This document shows positions 24,572 to 32,807 of a DNA stretch of 64,000 nucleotides, in pieces. Location of the stretch: positions 131,454-195,453 of the forward strand of contig NZ_LN869529.1 in NCBI RefSeq assembly GCF_001244995.1, read 5' to 3'. Made by a program: the position numbers and the translations under genes. This DNA is from Intestinimonas massiliensis (ex Afouda et al. 2020). Lineage in GTDB: Bacteria; Bacillota; Clostridia; Oscillospirales; Oscillospiraceae. The notes beneath the pieces are model-generated. The model was given only the letters and a program-made list of their open reading frames with translations. It made no database searches and was not told where the DNA came from. Position 1 is the stretch's first letter. Every line of letters starts with the position of its first letter.

Positions 24572-25183
24572 TTACAGGACCATCTGAAAAAAGCGCAGGA
24601 TCAGCCGGGCCCCATAGACCAGGATGACCAGGCCGCAGACCACGTTGATGCCCCGGAGGACCTTGTCGCTGAACCGGGCGGAGAAGCAGGAGATAAGGAT
24701 GGTCACGCCGAAGAACCACAGGAAGGAGGCGGAGGAGGAGCCCAGAATGAGCTGGGCGCTCACCCCGCCGGAATTGCCCGCCCGGAAGCCGCCGAAGAGC
24801 ATGGTGCCGTCGATGAGGGCCTGGGGATTGCACCAGGTGACCACACAGGCTCTGGCCGCCACCTTGGGCAGGGTCAGGGCGGCCTCTCCTCCGGCGTGGA
24901 GGACGGGCTTTTCCCGCAGCAGCCCCACGCCAATCCACATCACCACGGCTCCGCCGGCCAGCAGCACGATGCGCTGGAGCCAGGCGAAGTGCTCCATCAG
25001 GGCCCCCACGCCGAAGAAACAGGCCAGAGCCAGCGTGACGTCAAAAAAGACGACGATCAGGGCGGTCAGCAGGGCCCGCCGCCGGGGCTGGGTCAGGGCG
25101 GCGTTGATGACAAACAGATTCTGCATTCCAATGGGGGCCACGTAGGCCAGACCGATGGTCAGGCCCTGCAAAAAGGGGGGCAT
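24572..25183 (-). CDS. LysE/ArgO-family amino acid exporter
   Basis: A 203-residue inner-membrane exporter with six predicted helices. Family marks are FLQGLTIGLAYVAPIGMQNLFVINAAL at the N-terminus, where the PIG/Q/N cluster is typical of LysE/ArgO, and VVTWCNPQALIDGTMLFGGF near residue 113. It is expected to export basic amino acids such as lysine or arginine. AGGAGG precedes the ATG. It is divergent from an HxlR regulator with two TACCWGGTA sites between, so its expression is probably controlled by that protein. Confidence 0.9.
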   Translation of the reverse strand: MPPFLQGLTIGLAYVAPIGMQNLFVINAALTQPRRRALLTALIVVFFDVTLALACFFGVGALMEHFAWLQRIVLLAGGAVVMWIGVGLLREKPVLHAGGEAALTLPKVAARACVVTWCNPQALIDGTMLFGGFRAGNSGGVSAQLILGSSSASFLWFFGVTILISCFSARFSDKVLRGINVVCGLVILVYGARLILRFFQMVL

Positions 25184-25221
25184 GGCGATTCCTCCTGAAA
25201 AAGACTTTCCTTTTGAATTGC

Positions 25222-25285
25222 TACCTGGTATGATAATAGCACTACTGGGGGAAAAAACAAGAACGCAGAATTTCCGTACCAGGTA
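25222..25285. promoter_or_regulatory. Divergent operators for the HxlR regulator
   Basis: TACCTGGTA at 25222-25230 and its reverse complement TACCAGGTA at 25277-25285. Each is a nine-base palindrome with a central W. The first sits in AT-rich -10-like sequence for both directions. The second overlaps the region just before the hxlR-type ribosome site. They fit operator sites of an HxlR dimer controlling both genes. Confidence 0.6.
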
Positions 25286-25299
25286 AGGAGGAACTGACC

Positions 25300-25629
25300 A
25301 TGGAGCGGCCCGGACATGAGAATTGTCCCTGCATGGAGACCTGTCCCCTGAACCGGGCCCTAGGCCTCATCGGCGGAAAGTGGAAAATGCAGATCCTGTG
25401 CGCGCTGTCCAACAACGGCCCAACCCGCTACAATCGGCTGAAAAAGACGTTGGACAGGGTGTCCAACACGGTGCTGGCCAACGCACTGCGGGAGCTGGAG
25501 GAGGACGGCCTGGTGCTCCGGCGGGAGTATCTGGAGGTGCCGGTGCGGGTGGAGTACGAGATCACCGCGCCCGGCCGCGCCCTTGTCCCCATCCTGGACC
25601 GGCTGGGGGACTGGAGCATGGGCCTGTGA
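25300..25629 (+). CDS. HxlR-family transcriptional regulator
   Basis: A 109-residue winged-HTH protein. CPLNRALGLIGGKWKMQILCAL is the HxlR opening with its typical Cys and GGKW. TRYNRLKKTLDRVSNTVLANALRELEEDGLVLRREY is the recognition helix and wing, and VPVRVEYEITAPGRALVPILDRLGDWSM closes the domain. AAGGAGG precedes the ATG. It is divergent from the LysE-type exporter and probably represses it and itself. The N-terminal Cys residues could sense redox or electrophiles, as in relatives. Confidence 0.9.
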   Translation: MERPGHENCPCMETCPLNRALGLIGGKWKMQILCALSNNGPTRYNRLKKTLDRVSNTVLANALRELEEDGLVLRREYLEVPVRVEYEITAPGRALVPILDRLGDWSMGL

Positions 25630-25735
25630 TTTACAGGGCCTTCAGATCGGCGGCGGTCGCTTTGCGTATCGTGGCTTACTCGTCCTTTCCCGTTCCGTAT
25701 AGAGGAACCACCCAAAGATAGCAAGGAGTATCGAT

Positions 25736-27916
25736 ATGGCAAAAACGCTGGTATTGGCGGAAAAACCCTCGGTGGGCAAGGAGATCGCCCGGGTACTGGG
25801 CTGCCGGCGCGCCCTGGACGGCGGCCTGGAGGGGGAGCGGTATGTGGTCACCTGGGCCCTGGGTCACCTGGTGGAGCTGGCGCCTCCGGAGGACTACGAC
25901 AAGACCTGGACCAAGTGGGACCTGCTGACCCTGCCCATGCTGCCGGAGCAGATGAAAACTGTGGTCATCAGGGAGTCCAGCCGCCAGTTTCGGGCGGTCC
26001 AGGCCCTGATGCGCCGGGGAGACGTGTCCGAGCTGGTCATCGCCACCGACTCCGGCCGGGAGGGGGAGCTGGTGGCCCGATGGATCATGGAGAAGGCGGG
26101 CTGGAAAAAGCCCGCCAAACGGCTGTGGATCTCCTCCCAGACCGACAAGGCCATCCGCGAGGGCTTCCAGAACCTGCGCCCCGCTCAGGCATACGACGAC
26201 CTGTACCACTCTGCCCGGGCCCGCAGCGAGGCCGACTGGCTGGTGGGCCTCAACGTCACCCGGGCCCTCACCTGCAAGTACGGGGCTCAGCTCTCCGCCG
26301 GACGGGTCCAGACCCCGACCCTGGCCCTCATTGTGGACCGGGAGGAGGAAATCCGCCGGTTCGTGCCTAAGGAGTTTTACACCCTCCAGGTCAAGTGCCA
26401 GGGCTTTTCCGCAATCTGGCGGGACAAAAACGGCCAGGCCCGTACCTTCGACCGGGCCCAGGCGGAGCGGCTGGCCGCCGCCCTTGGAGGCAAGACCGGG
26501 GTGCTCACCGAGGTCAGACGCACCTACCGACAGACCCCGCCGCCCGCAGCCTACGACCTCACCGAGCTCCAGCGGGATGCCAACAAGAAATACGCTTACT
26601 CCGCCAAGGAGACCCTCTCCCTGATGCAGTCCCTCTACGAGCGGCACAAGCTGCTGACCTATCCCCGCACCGACTCCCGGTATATTTCCGACGACGTGAC
26701 AGCCACCCTGCCCGAGCGGCTCAAGAGCGTCATGGTGGACGAGTACCGGGACCTGGCCCGGGCCATCCTCATGAAGCGGCCCCTCCAGACCCGGTTTTTG
26801 GTCAACAACGCCAAGGTCACCGACCACCACGCCATCATTCCCACCGAGGAGCAGCCCGACCTGTACCGGCTTACCGGGCCGGAGCGGAACATCTATGATC
26901 TGGTGGTGCGGCGGTTTCTGGCGGTGCTGCTGCCCCCCTGCGAGTACGAGGAGACCAAGCTCACCCTTACCGTGGACGGCCAGACCTTCACCGCCCGGGG
27001 CAAGATCAGGAAGGAGCCGGGCTGGCGGCAGGCGTACAGCCGCTTTACGCTGGAGGAGGACGAGGAGACCGACGAGGACGAGCGGGAGCAGAGCCTGCCC
27101 GCCATCCGGCAGGGAGACCGGGTGCAGATTCTCAGCGCCCGGGTCAATACCGGCAGGACCTCGCCCCCCAAACGGTATACCGAGGCCACCCTTCTCACCG
27201 CCATGGAGCATCCCCAGGTCCAGGTACAGGACCGGGAGCAGTCTAAAATCTTGGAGGAGACCGGCGGTCTGGGTACCCCCGCCACCCGGGCGGATATCAT
27301 CGAGAAGCTCTTCTCCGCCTTCTACGTGGAGCGGCGGGGCAAGGAGCTGGTCCCCACCTCCAAAGGGCGGCAGGTGGTGGAGTTGGCCCCGTCCGACCTG
27401 CGCTCGGCGGCGCTGACCGCCCAATGGGAGGCGCGGCTGGGGGATATCGCCCGGGGCCGGGAGCAGGAGCAGCGGTTCGTGGGGGAGATGCGGCGGTACG
27501 CCGCCCGGCTGGTGAGCGAGGTGAAGGCCAGCGACGCCGTCTACCGGCACGACAACGTGACCCGGGAGAAGTGCCCGGACTGCGGCAAGTTTTTGCTGGC
27601 CGTCCAGGGCAAGCGGGGCAAGCTGCTGGTCTGCCCCGACCGGGAATGCGGCTACCGCCGGAGCGTCACCCAGACCACCAACGCCCGCTGCCCCAACTGC
27701 CACAAGAAGATGGAGCTGCGGGGCGAGGGGGAGAGCCAGTTCTTTGCCTGCGTGTGCGGCTACCGGGAGAAGCTCTCCGACTTCAAGAAGCGGCGGGAGA
27801 CCGGCGCGGCGGGCAAACGGGACGTGCAGCGGTATCTGGCCGGCCAGCAGGAGGAAAAGGGCACTTCCGCCATGGCCGAGCAGCTCAAAAAGTGGCTGGA
27901 ACAAAACCAGAAATAA
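25736..27916 (+). CDS. topB: DNA topoisomerase III (type IA)
   Basis: A 726-residue type IA topoisomerase that passes and decatenates single DNA strands. The Toprim domain starts TLVLAEKPSVGKEIARVLG and holds IATDSGREGELVARWI near residue 103. SAGRVQTPTLALIVDRE is near 183, the catalytic tyrosine is in LLTYPRTDSRYISDD near 305, and GLGTPATRADIIEKL lies near 518. The C-terminus has two zinc ribbons, CPDCGKF...CPDRECGYRR near 612 and CPNCHKKM...CVCGYREK near 655. AGCAAGGAG precedes the ATG. No conjugation genes are around, so it looks chromosomal rather than part of an integrative element. Confidence 0.95.
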   Translation: MAKTLVLAEKPSVGKEIARVLGCRRALDGGLEGERYVVTWALGHLVELAPPEDYDKTWTKWDLLTLPMLPEQMKTVVIRESSRQFRAVQALMRRGDVSELVIATDSGREGELVARWIMEKAGWKKPAKRLWISSQTDKAIREGFQNLRPAQAYDDLYHSARARSEADWLVGLNVTRALTCKYGAQLSAGRVQTPTLALIVDREEEIRRFVPKEFYTLQVKCQGFSAIWRDKNGQARTFDRAQAERLAAALGGKTGVLTEVRRTYRQTPPPAAYDLTELQRDANKKYAYSAKETLSLMQSLYERHKLLTYPRTDSRYISDDVTATLPERLKSVMVDEYRDLARAILMKRPLQTRFLVNNAKVTDHHAIIPTEEQPDLYRLTGPERNIYDLVVRRFLAVLLPPCEYEETKLTLTVDGQTFTARGKIRKEPGWRQAYSRFTLEEDEETDEDEREQSLPAIRQGDRVQILSARVNTGRTSPPKRYTEATLLTAMEHPQVQVQDREQSKILEETGGLGTPATRADIIEKLFSAFYVERRGKELVPTSKGRQVVELAPSDLRSAALTAQWEARLGDIARGREQEQRFVGEMRRYAARLVSEVKASDAVYRHDNVTREKCPDCGKFLLAVQGKRGKLLVCPDRECGYRRSVTQTTNARCPNCHKKMELRGEGESQFFACVCGYREKLSDFKKRRETGAAGKRDVQRYLAGQQEEKGTSAMAEQLKKWLEQNQK

Positions 27917-27918
27917 AA

Positions 27919-27947
27919 GAAGGAGGCCGGTTTTCCGGTCTCCTTCC
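27919..27947. terminator. Terminator between topB and the convergent small gene
   Basis: Twelve-base arms 27919-27930 and 27935-27946 with one G-T pair and a TTTT loop, lying between convergent stops. Confidence 0.65.
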
Positions 27948-27950
27948 TGC

Positions 27951-28193
27951 TTATCTTTCCGCTCGGTCCGCGGCCAGCGCCGCCGCCAGCGCCTGCTTGG
28001 CGGAGGCGAGGTCCGGGGGCAGCGGAGCCTCTCCCAGAAGGTAGCATATGGCGTCGGCATACTGCTCCAGGGGAAACCGTCCGTCCGGGATGTCCAGGAC
28101 GGCCCGCGCCTGCTGCGCGGGGAAAGAGCGGTAATGCAGGTCAGACAGGTAGGCGCAGCCCAGCAGCTCCACCAGATAGTCCAGCAGCTCCAT
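27951..28193 (-). CDS. Small conserved-looking protein of unknown function
   Basis: An 80-residue acidic, helical protein: MELLDYLVELLGCAYLSDLHY, ARAVLDIPDGRFPLEQYADAICYLLGEAPLPPDLASAKQALAAALA. GGAGGG lies 10 bases before the ATG at 28193 and inside the longer frame starting at 28211, so the shorter start is preferred. It is convergent with topB. I do not recognise a family. Its codon use matches its neighbours, so it is probably a real gene. Confidence 0.6.
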   Translation of the reverse strand: MELLDYLVELLGCAYLSDLHYRSFPAQQARAVLDIPDGRFPLEQYADAICYLLGEAPLPPDLASAKQALAAALAADRAER

Positions 28194-28345
28194 GGACTTT
28201 GATCCCTCCATCCAGCGTTAACATGTCTCCATTGAGCAAAGGCAGTATACCATGGGCGAGGAGGAAAAACAATACTAATTGATTTAATTCAAGTTGACGG
28301 TATCTGTAATACGGTGGGTATCCCCGATAGAATAATACTTGGGTG

Positions 28346-28675
28346 ATGGGAATGAAAGTGGACTACGCCGCAATCGGACACCGGGTCAAGGACAGACGGC
28401 GCGCCCTGCACAGGACGCAGGAATGGCTGGCGGAACAGATTCATGTGTCTGTGGGCTACATCAGTCAGATCGAACGGGGCGTGACCCGGGTGAATCTGGA
28501 TACTCTGGCCGAAATCGCGGACTGCCTGGACTGTGGCCTGGAGGAACTGGTGACGGGGGTGTCGTCCGGAAGCGAAAACTATCTCAAAGGCGAGCTGTCC
28601 AGGACGCTGGAACGGATGAATGCCAAGCAGCGGAGCATGCTGCTGGAAATGGCGGAGCTGATCCTGAATTTTTAA
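28346..28675 (+). CDS. XRE-family helix-turn-helix regulator
   Basis: A 109-residue protein with a Cro/CI-type HTH at residues 8-65: AIGHRVKDRRRALHRTQEWLAEQIHVSVGYISQIERGVTRVNLDTLAEIADCL. A short C-terminal part follows (LKGELSRTLERMNAKQRSMLLEMAELILNF), resembling the tail of small Clostridial XRE regulators. The start is uncertain between 28346 and 28352, as neither has a strong ribosome site. It is monocistronic. Target genes are unknown. Confidence 0.85.
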   Translation: MGMKVDYAAIGHRVKDRRRALHRTQEWLAEQIHVSVGYISQIERGVTRVNLDTLAEIADCLDCGLEELVTGVSSGSENYLKGELSRTLERMNAKQRSMLLEMAELILNF

Positions 28676-28688
28676 GCGGCAGAAATCC

Positions 28689-28725
28689 AAAGGGGACCGG
28701 GTGCACACTGCGCCCGGTCCCCTTT
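28689..28725. terminator. Terminator between the XRE gene and convergent pncB
   Basis: Thirteen-base arms 28689-28701 and 28713-28725 with an 11-base loop, A-rich on one side and T-rich on the other. It lies between convergent stop codons. Confidence 0.7.
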
Positions 28726-28738
28726 CCCTGGGGCTGCG

Positions 28739-30181
28739 TCAGCCACGCTTTTCCAGCAGCTTCTGCTTGATGTCCCAGAGCTTCTGGCTCAGGTCCACGT
28801 AATAGTTGTGGGGGTTCTCGAACCGCTTTACCTCGTCCCACAGCAGGTCCACCTGTCCGGCGCACCAGGAGCGCATCTCCTCAATGGTGGGCTGCTGGTA
28901 AACCAGCTTGCCCTGCCGGAAGATGGGCACCAGCAGCTCACGGGCGGTGAAATCGCTGAAGGTCTTGCGTTTCCAGGTGGCCTCCGGGTCAAAGAGCTCC
29001 AGGGGCTTGGTGCAGTCGATGACCTCGTCGTGAACGCAGATCAGGTCGGCAAAGGCTTTGCCCGTCTCGTTTTCAAAAAGGCGGTAGACCTTCTTGAAGT
29101 GGGGATTGGTGATCTTGGCGGGATTTTCGCTGATCTTGATCTTGGGGATGATGGCTCCGTCCGTATCCTCAATGGCGGAGAGCTTATACACCCCTCCGAA
29201 CACCGGCTCGGACTTGGAGGTGATGAGCCGCTCACCCACGCCGAAGGAGTCGATCTGGGCTCCCTGGAGCAGCAGGTCCCGGATGATATACTCGTCCAGC
29301 GAGTTGGAGGCCACGATTTTGCACTGGGGGAGCCCGGCGGCGTCCAGCATCTTGCGTGCCTTCCGGGACAGATAGGTCAGGTCGCCGGAATCCAGCCGGA
29401 TGGCGCAGTTGGTGATGCCCTGGGGCAGCAGCACTTCCTGAAACGCCCGAATGGCGTTGGGCACCCCGGACTTGAGCACGTTGTAGGTGTCCACCAGCAG
29501 GGTGGCGGAGTGGGGGTAGAGCTGGCAGTAGGTCTTGAAGGCGGTGTATTCGTCGGGGAACATCTGCACCCAGGAGTGGGCCATGGTGCCGCCGGCGGGG
29601 GAGCCGTACACCCGGTCGGCCAGGGTACAGGCGGTGCCGGCGCAGCCGGCGATGTAGGAGGCGCGGGCCCCCAGCACGGCGGCGTCCGCCCCCTGCGCCC
29701 GGCGGGAGCCAAACTCGGATACGGGACGGCCCTGGGCCGCCCGGACGATGCGGTTGGATTTGGTGGCGATGAGGGACTGATGGTTCAGGATGAGCAGCAC
29801 ATAGGTCTCGATGAACTGGGCCTGGACGGCCGGGGCGCGGACGGTCATGAAGGGCTCGCCGGGGAAGATGGGCGTGCCCTCAGGCACCGCCCAGATGTCG
29901 CCGGTGAACCGGAAGTGGCGCAGATAGTCCAGGAACCCCTCGTCAAAGCCGCCCTTGCTGCGCAGGTAGTCCAGGTCGTCCTCGCTGAAGTGGAGCTTTT
30001 GGATGTAGTCGATGACCTGCTCCAGACCGGCGGCGATGGCAAAGCCGCCCCCATCGGGCACGTCCCGGAAAAAGACGTCAAAATAGCAGATGCGCTTGTC
30101 CAGGCCGGTCTGGAAATAGCCGTTGCCCATGGTGAGCTCGTAGAAGTCGCAGAGCATGGTGTAATTTTCGGTGTGATTCAT
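28739..30181 (-). CDS. pncB: Nicotinate phosphoribosyltransferase
   Basis: A 480-residue enzyme converting nicotinate and PRPP to nicotinate mononucleotide, the committed step of NAD salvage. It starts YTMLCDFYELTMGNGYFQTG, typical of the long Firmicute form. VSEFGSRRAQG near 155, GTMAHSWVQMFP near 200, CAIRLDSGDLTYLSRKARKML near 262 and ASNSLDEYII with FGVGERLITS near 300 form the active-site face. It lies 5 bases after the nicotinamidase gene in one operon, so nicotinamide is deamidated and the product loaded in sequence. Confidence 0.95.
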   Translation of the reverse strand: MNHTENYTMLCDFYELTMGNGYFQTGLDKRICYFDVFFRDVPDGGGFAIAAGLEQVIDYIQKLHFSEDDLDYLRSKGGFDEGFLDYLRHFRFTGDIWAVPEGTPIFPGEPFMTVRAPAVQAQFIETYVLLILNHQSLIATKSNRIVRAAQGRPVSEFGSRRAQGADAAVLGARASYIAGCAGTACTLADRVYGSPAGGTMAHSWVQMFPDEYTAFKTYCQLYPHSATLLVDTYNVLKSGVPNAIRAFQEVLLPQGITNCAIRLDSGDLTYLSRKARKMLDAAGLPQCKIVASNSLDEYIIRDLLLQGAQIDSFGVGERLITSKSEPVFGGVYKLSAIEDTDGAIIPKIKISENPAKITNPHFKKVYRLFENETGKAFADLICVHDEVIDCTKPLELFDPEATWKRKTFSDFTARELLVPIFRQGKLVYQQPTIEEMRSWCAGQVDLLWDEVKRFENPHNYYVDLSQKLWDIKQKLLEKRG

Positions 30182-30186
30182 GTCGG

Positions 30187-30720
30187 TTACCTCTCTCTTC
30201 CCGTGACCGTGACCTGAAGGGTTTCCAGCAGGTCCAGGGCTTTTTTATGGAGCGCCGGATCGGGCCCTCCGGTGCAGCGGGCGTCCACCGAGACCTCCGC
30301 CTCCGGCAGGGCGGCCTTCACCACCACGGCGTTGGACAGCACGCAGATGTAGGACACCAGCCCGCACAGCTCCACAGCGCCGTAGTCCCGGCCGGACAGC
30401 CACTCCCCCAGATCCAGGGAGGGAAAGGCCGGCTTTTCAAACACCGGGTCGCCGCTTTGGAGGAGCCCGGCCGTCCGGCCGTAGAGCCTCCAGCCGGGCT
30501 CGCCCTTAATGCAGTGGGGCACCGGGAGCTTTTTCCCTTCCTGGGTCCCGGCGTAGCCGGGGCCGTGGGTGTCCAGGGTAAAGGCCACGTCGTCCCCCGC
30601 CGCCCGGTAGGCGGCGATCTTTTCCGCGATGGGCTCGTCCAGCGCCTCCGCGCCGGGGAAGCCCAGCGCCCCGTCCACAAAGTCCTTTTGGTAGTCCACC
30701 ACGATAAGCAGCCGCTTCAT
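30187..30720 (-). CDS. pncA: Nicotinamidase/isochorismatase-family hydrolase
   Basis: A 177-residue cysteine hydrolase expected to convert nicotinamide to nicotinate. The catalytic triad can be seen: Asp in VVDYQKDFVDGALG near residue 9, Lys in VFEKPAFPS near 95, Cys in GLVSYICVLSNAVV near 126. FTLDTHGPGYAGTQEGKKLPVPHCIKG holds the metal-site region; the second metal His of the usual DXHXXH is replaced by this GPGY stretch with later His. GAGAGGTGA precedes the ATG. The tight link to pncB supports the assignment over a generic isochorismatase. Confidence 0.88.
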   Translation of the reverse strand: MKRLLIVVDYQKDFVDGALGFPGAEALDEPIAEKIAAYRAAGDDVAFTLDTHGPGYAGTQEGKKLPVPHCIKGEPGWRLYGRTAGLLQSGDPVFEKPAFPSLDLGEWLSGRDYGAVELCGLVSYICVLSNAVVVKAALPEAEVSVDARCTGGPDPALHKKALDLLETLQVTVTGRER

Positions 30721-30749
30721 AGTGTCACCTCTCGGTCAAAATTGAATAC

Positions 30750-30778
30750 ATTATATGCGGTTTAGGAAAAAAATGCAA
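30750..30778 (-). promoter_or_regulatory. Promoter of pncA-pncB
   Basis: On the minus strand TTGCAT, a 17-base spacer and a perfect TATAAT, ending 29 bases before the pncA start codon. Confidence 0.75.
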
Positions 30779-30800
30779 GGCCAAAGTGTCAAGACAGGTG

Positions 30801-31310
30801 TCACAGCAGTTTTTCGAAGGCGGGAAAGGGCAGGCTCCGGCCGGGGAGATGGATCTCACCCCGCTGGACAAAGCCCCGCTTGCGGAAGAGCGCCTGCATT
30901 TTGCGGTTTTTACAGTAGGTGTCGGCGTGAAAGACCGGGATACCCCGGGCCCGGGCCCAGTCCTCGGCGTATGTCAGCAGGGCGGAGGCCACGCCGCCGC
31001 GCTCGAGCGCCGGGTCCACCGCCACCCGGTGGACGACCAGGGCAGGGCCCTCCACGGCCCAGGGCACCCCGGCATAGGCGGTCTCCGGCTCGTCGGTGAT
31101 GCAGGCGCAGCCCAGCACCTGCCCTTGAGCGGAGACGGCCGCTGCCAGCCGGCCCCGCCGGAGGTCCTCTTCGTAGTCGGCCCGGGTGGGGTAATCCTCC
31201 CCCCACTGCTCGCTGCCCTCTTCCCGCATTTTTTGCACCGCCCGCCGGACCAGCGCCCAGACGGCGTCCAGGTCCCCGGGCGCGGCGGGGCGCACGATGA
31301 TCTCTTCCAT
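30801..31310 (-). CDS. GNAT-family N-acetyltransferase
   Basis: A 169-residue acetyl-CoA-dependent acetyltransferase. IIVRPAAPGDLDAVWALVRRAVQKM opens the fold, GQVLGCACITDEPE is near 85, and LVVHRVAVDPALERGGVASALLTYAEDWARARG near 110-140 is motif A, which grips the CoA pyrophosphate. VFHADTYCKNRKMQALFRKRGFVQRGEIHLP completes motif B. A GGTGAA-type site precedes the ATG at 31310. It is a single gene whose substrate is not predictable. Confidence 0.88.
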   Translation of the reverse strand: MEEIIVRPAAPGDLDAVWALVRRAVQKMREEGSEQWGEDYPTRADYEEDLRRGRLAAAVSAQGQVLGCACITDEPETAYAGVPWAVEGPALVVHRVAVDPALERGGVASALLTYAEDWARARGIPVFHADTYCKNRKMQALFRKRGFVQRGEIHLPGRSLPFPAFEKLL

Positions 31311-31382
31311 GGATTCACCTCAAACGGAGATACTGTCAGAGAGAAGTATACGCTAAAACCGGGAAAAAGGAAAGAGCGAATA

Positions 31383-31418
31383 CAAAAAGGGCGCTTGCAG
31401 CCGCAAGCGCCCTTTTTG
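31383..31418 (-). terminator. Strong terminator at the end of the oxidoreductase operon
   Basis: Perfect 16-base arms 31383-31398 and 31403-31418 with A and T tracts on both sides. It lies 68 bases after the last gene of the leftward 2-oxoacid oxidoreductase operon. Confidence 0.92.
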
Positions 31419-31485
31419 TGTGGCATAGTGGGAGAAACGAATGGGGGAAGGATGGGAAAAAGAGCTGGGAAATGGCGTGTGATGC

Positions 31486-32052
31486 TCAGCGCACGCAGGA
31501 GGCGGCCGCCACCGCCTCTACGGCGTTGTAGCCTGCGTCAAAGGCCTTGGCGTTGGCCTCGTTGAACTTGGACTTGCCCTTTTTGGCAAACATGTGGTTC
31601 ATAGCGGTCACGGCGGCGTCGTGGGTGAAGTCGCCCATCAGCTTGACGATGGCGCCGGTCATGACGATGTTGGCCCCCTTGGGGTTGCCCAGGCCGGTGG
31701 CGATCTCGGTGCAGTTGACCTTGACGTAGGTCACGTCCTGACGGGCTCCCTCGGGCAGCTCCACGGTGTCCCCGATCAGCACGGTGCCGCCGGGGGCCAC
31801 GATGGGCAGAAACTTGAGCAGGGACGGCTCGTTCATGGCCAGCAGCAGATCGGGCGCCTCCTGAGAGGGGTTGTAAATGTAATTTTCCGCGCAGTATTTC
31901 ACGGTGCAGTTGGCCGTGCCGCCCCGCATGGCGGAGCCGTAGGAGGGGACCCAGGTGACGTTGATGCCCTCGCTGGCGGCGATGTCGGAAATGATCAGGC
32001 CCGAGGTCAGTACGCCTTGGCCGCCGGAACCGGCAAATACGATCTCCTTCAT
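31486..32052 (-). CDS. 2-oxoacid:ferredoxin oxidoreductase, gamma subunit
   Basis: A 188-residue gamma subunit of a VOR/KOR-type complex. KEIVFAGSGGQGVLTSGLIISDIA opens the domain, and VTWVPSYGSAMRGGTANCTVKY near residue 33 is the family hallmark. IVAPGGTVLIGDTV and NIVMTGAIVKLMGDF follow. It is the last of four subunit genes (delta, alpha, beta, gamma), one base after beta. The complex decarboxylates a 2-oxoacid to acyl-CoA and reduces ferredoxin in the cytosol. Confidence 0.93.
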   Translation of the reverse strand: MKEIVFAGSGGQGVLTSGLIISDIAASEGINVTWVPSYGSAMRGGTANCTVKYCAENYIYNPSQEAPDLLLAMNEPSLLKFLPIVAPGGTVLIGDTVELPEGARQDVTYVKVNCTEIATGLGNPKGANIVMTGAIVKLMGDFTHDAAVTAMNHMFAKKGKSKFNEANAKAFDAGYNAVEAVAAASCVR

Positions 32053-32053
32053 C

Positions 32054-32806
32054 TTACTGGTTCTCCCCTCTCTTCTTGAATTCGCCGATGGGATAATAGG
32101 GAATGAGCTCCTTCTCGATGCGCTCCATGGCCTTCACCGGGCTGAGGCCCCAGTTGATGGGGCAGGGGGACAGGACCTCCACAATGGAGTAGCCCTCGTG
32201 GTTCATCTGGGCCTGGAGGGCATTTTTGATGTAGCCCTTGAGCTTGTTGATGTTGGCAGGGGTGGTGACGGTGCCCCGGGCGGCGTAGGCCGCGTTGGGA
32301 AACTCCCGGGCCACCATCTCGGGGAACCGGATGGGGTAGCCGGTGACCGCGCAGTCGCGGCCGTGGACCGAGGTGGCGGTCTTCTGGCCTTCCATAGTGG
32401 TCAGACTCATCTGGCCGCCCGTCATGCCGAAGTTGGTGTTGTTGACCACGATGACGGTGATGTTCTCACCGCGGTAGGCGGCGTTGAAGGTTTCGGCGAT
32501 GCCGATGTTGTAGGCGTCGCCGTCGCCCTGATAGGAGACCACCAGCACGTCGGGGTTGACCCGCTTCATGCCGGTGGCTACGGCGCCGGCGCGGCCGTGG
32601 CAGCAGTGCAGACGGTCGCACTCCAGGCCGGCTCCCAGGTTGGAGGAGCAGCCCACGCCGATGGGGAAGATGATGTTATCCATCTGGTCCAGCTCCTCCA
32701 GCGCCTCCATGATGAGGCGGCTGATGATGCCGTGGCCGCAGCCGGGGCAGAAGTCCATCGGCTTGTCGACCAGGGCGGGGACCTTCTTTTCGCGGGTAGC
32801 AGCCAT
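32054..32806 (-). CDS. 2-oxoacid:ferredoxin oxidoreductase, beta (TPP-binding) subunit
   Basis: A 250-residue thiamine-diphosphate-binding subunit. MDFCPGCGHGIISRLIMEAL near residue 18 is the conserved start. CHGRAGAVATGMKRVNPDVLVVSYQGDGDAYNIGIAETFNAAYRGENITVIVVNNTNFGMTGGQMS near 68-135 holds the GDGD...N TPP-magnesium motif. The ending AKGYI-like VEVLSPCPINWGLSP is normal for VOR/KOR beta. It lies one base after alpha. Length matches the VOR/KOR class rather than fused pyruvate oxidoreductase. Confidence 0.94.
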   Translation of the reverse strand: MAATREKKVPALVDKPMDFCPGCGHGIISRLIMEALEELDQMDNIIFPIGVGCSSNLGAGLECDRLHCCHGRAGAVATGMKRVNPDVLVVSYQGDGDAYNIGIAETFNAAYRGENITVIVVNNTNFGMTGGQMSLTTMEGQKTATSVHGRDCAVTGYPIRFPEMVAREFPNAAYAARGTVTTPANINKLKGYIKNALQAQMNHEGYSIVEVLSPCPINWGLSPVKAMERIEKELIPYYPIGEFKKRGENQ

Positions 32807-32807
32807 A

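Noticed and set aside
25736-27916. Integrative conjugative element suggested by topoisomerase III
   Set aside because: No relaxase, coupling protein, TraE/VirB4 or integrase genes are nearby.
30784-30808. GTGTCAAGACAGGTGTCAC as another copy of the TGACATACAG operator repeat
   Set aside because: Similarity is limited to GTGTC/GACA words and the rest of the element is missing.
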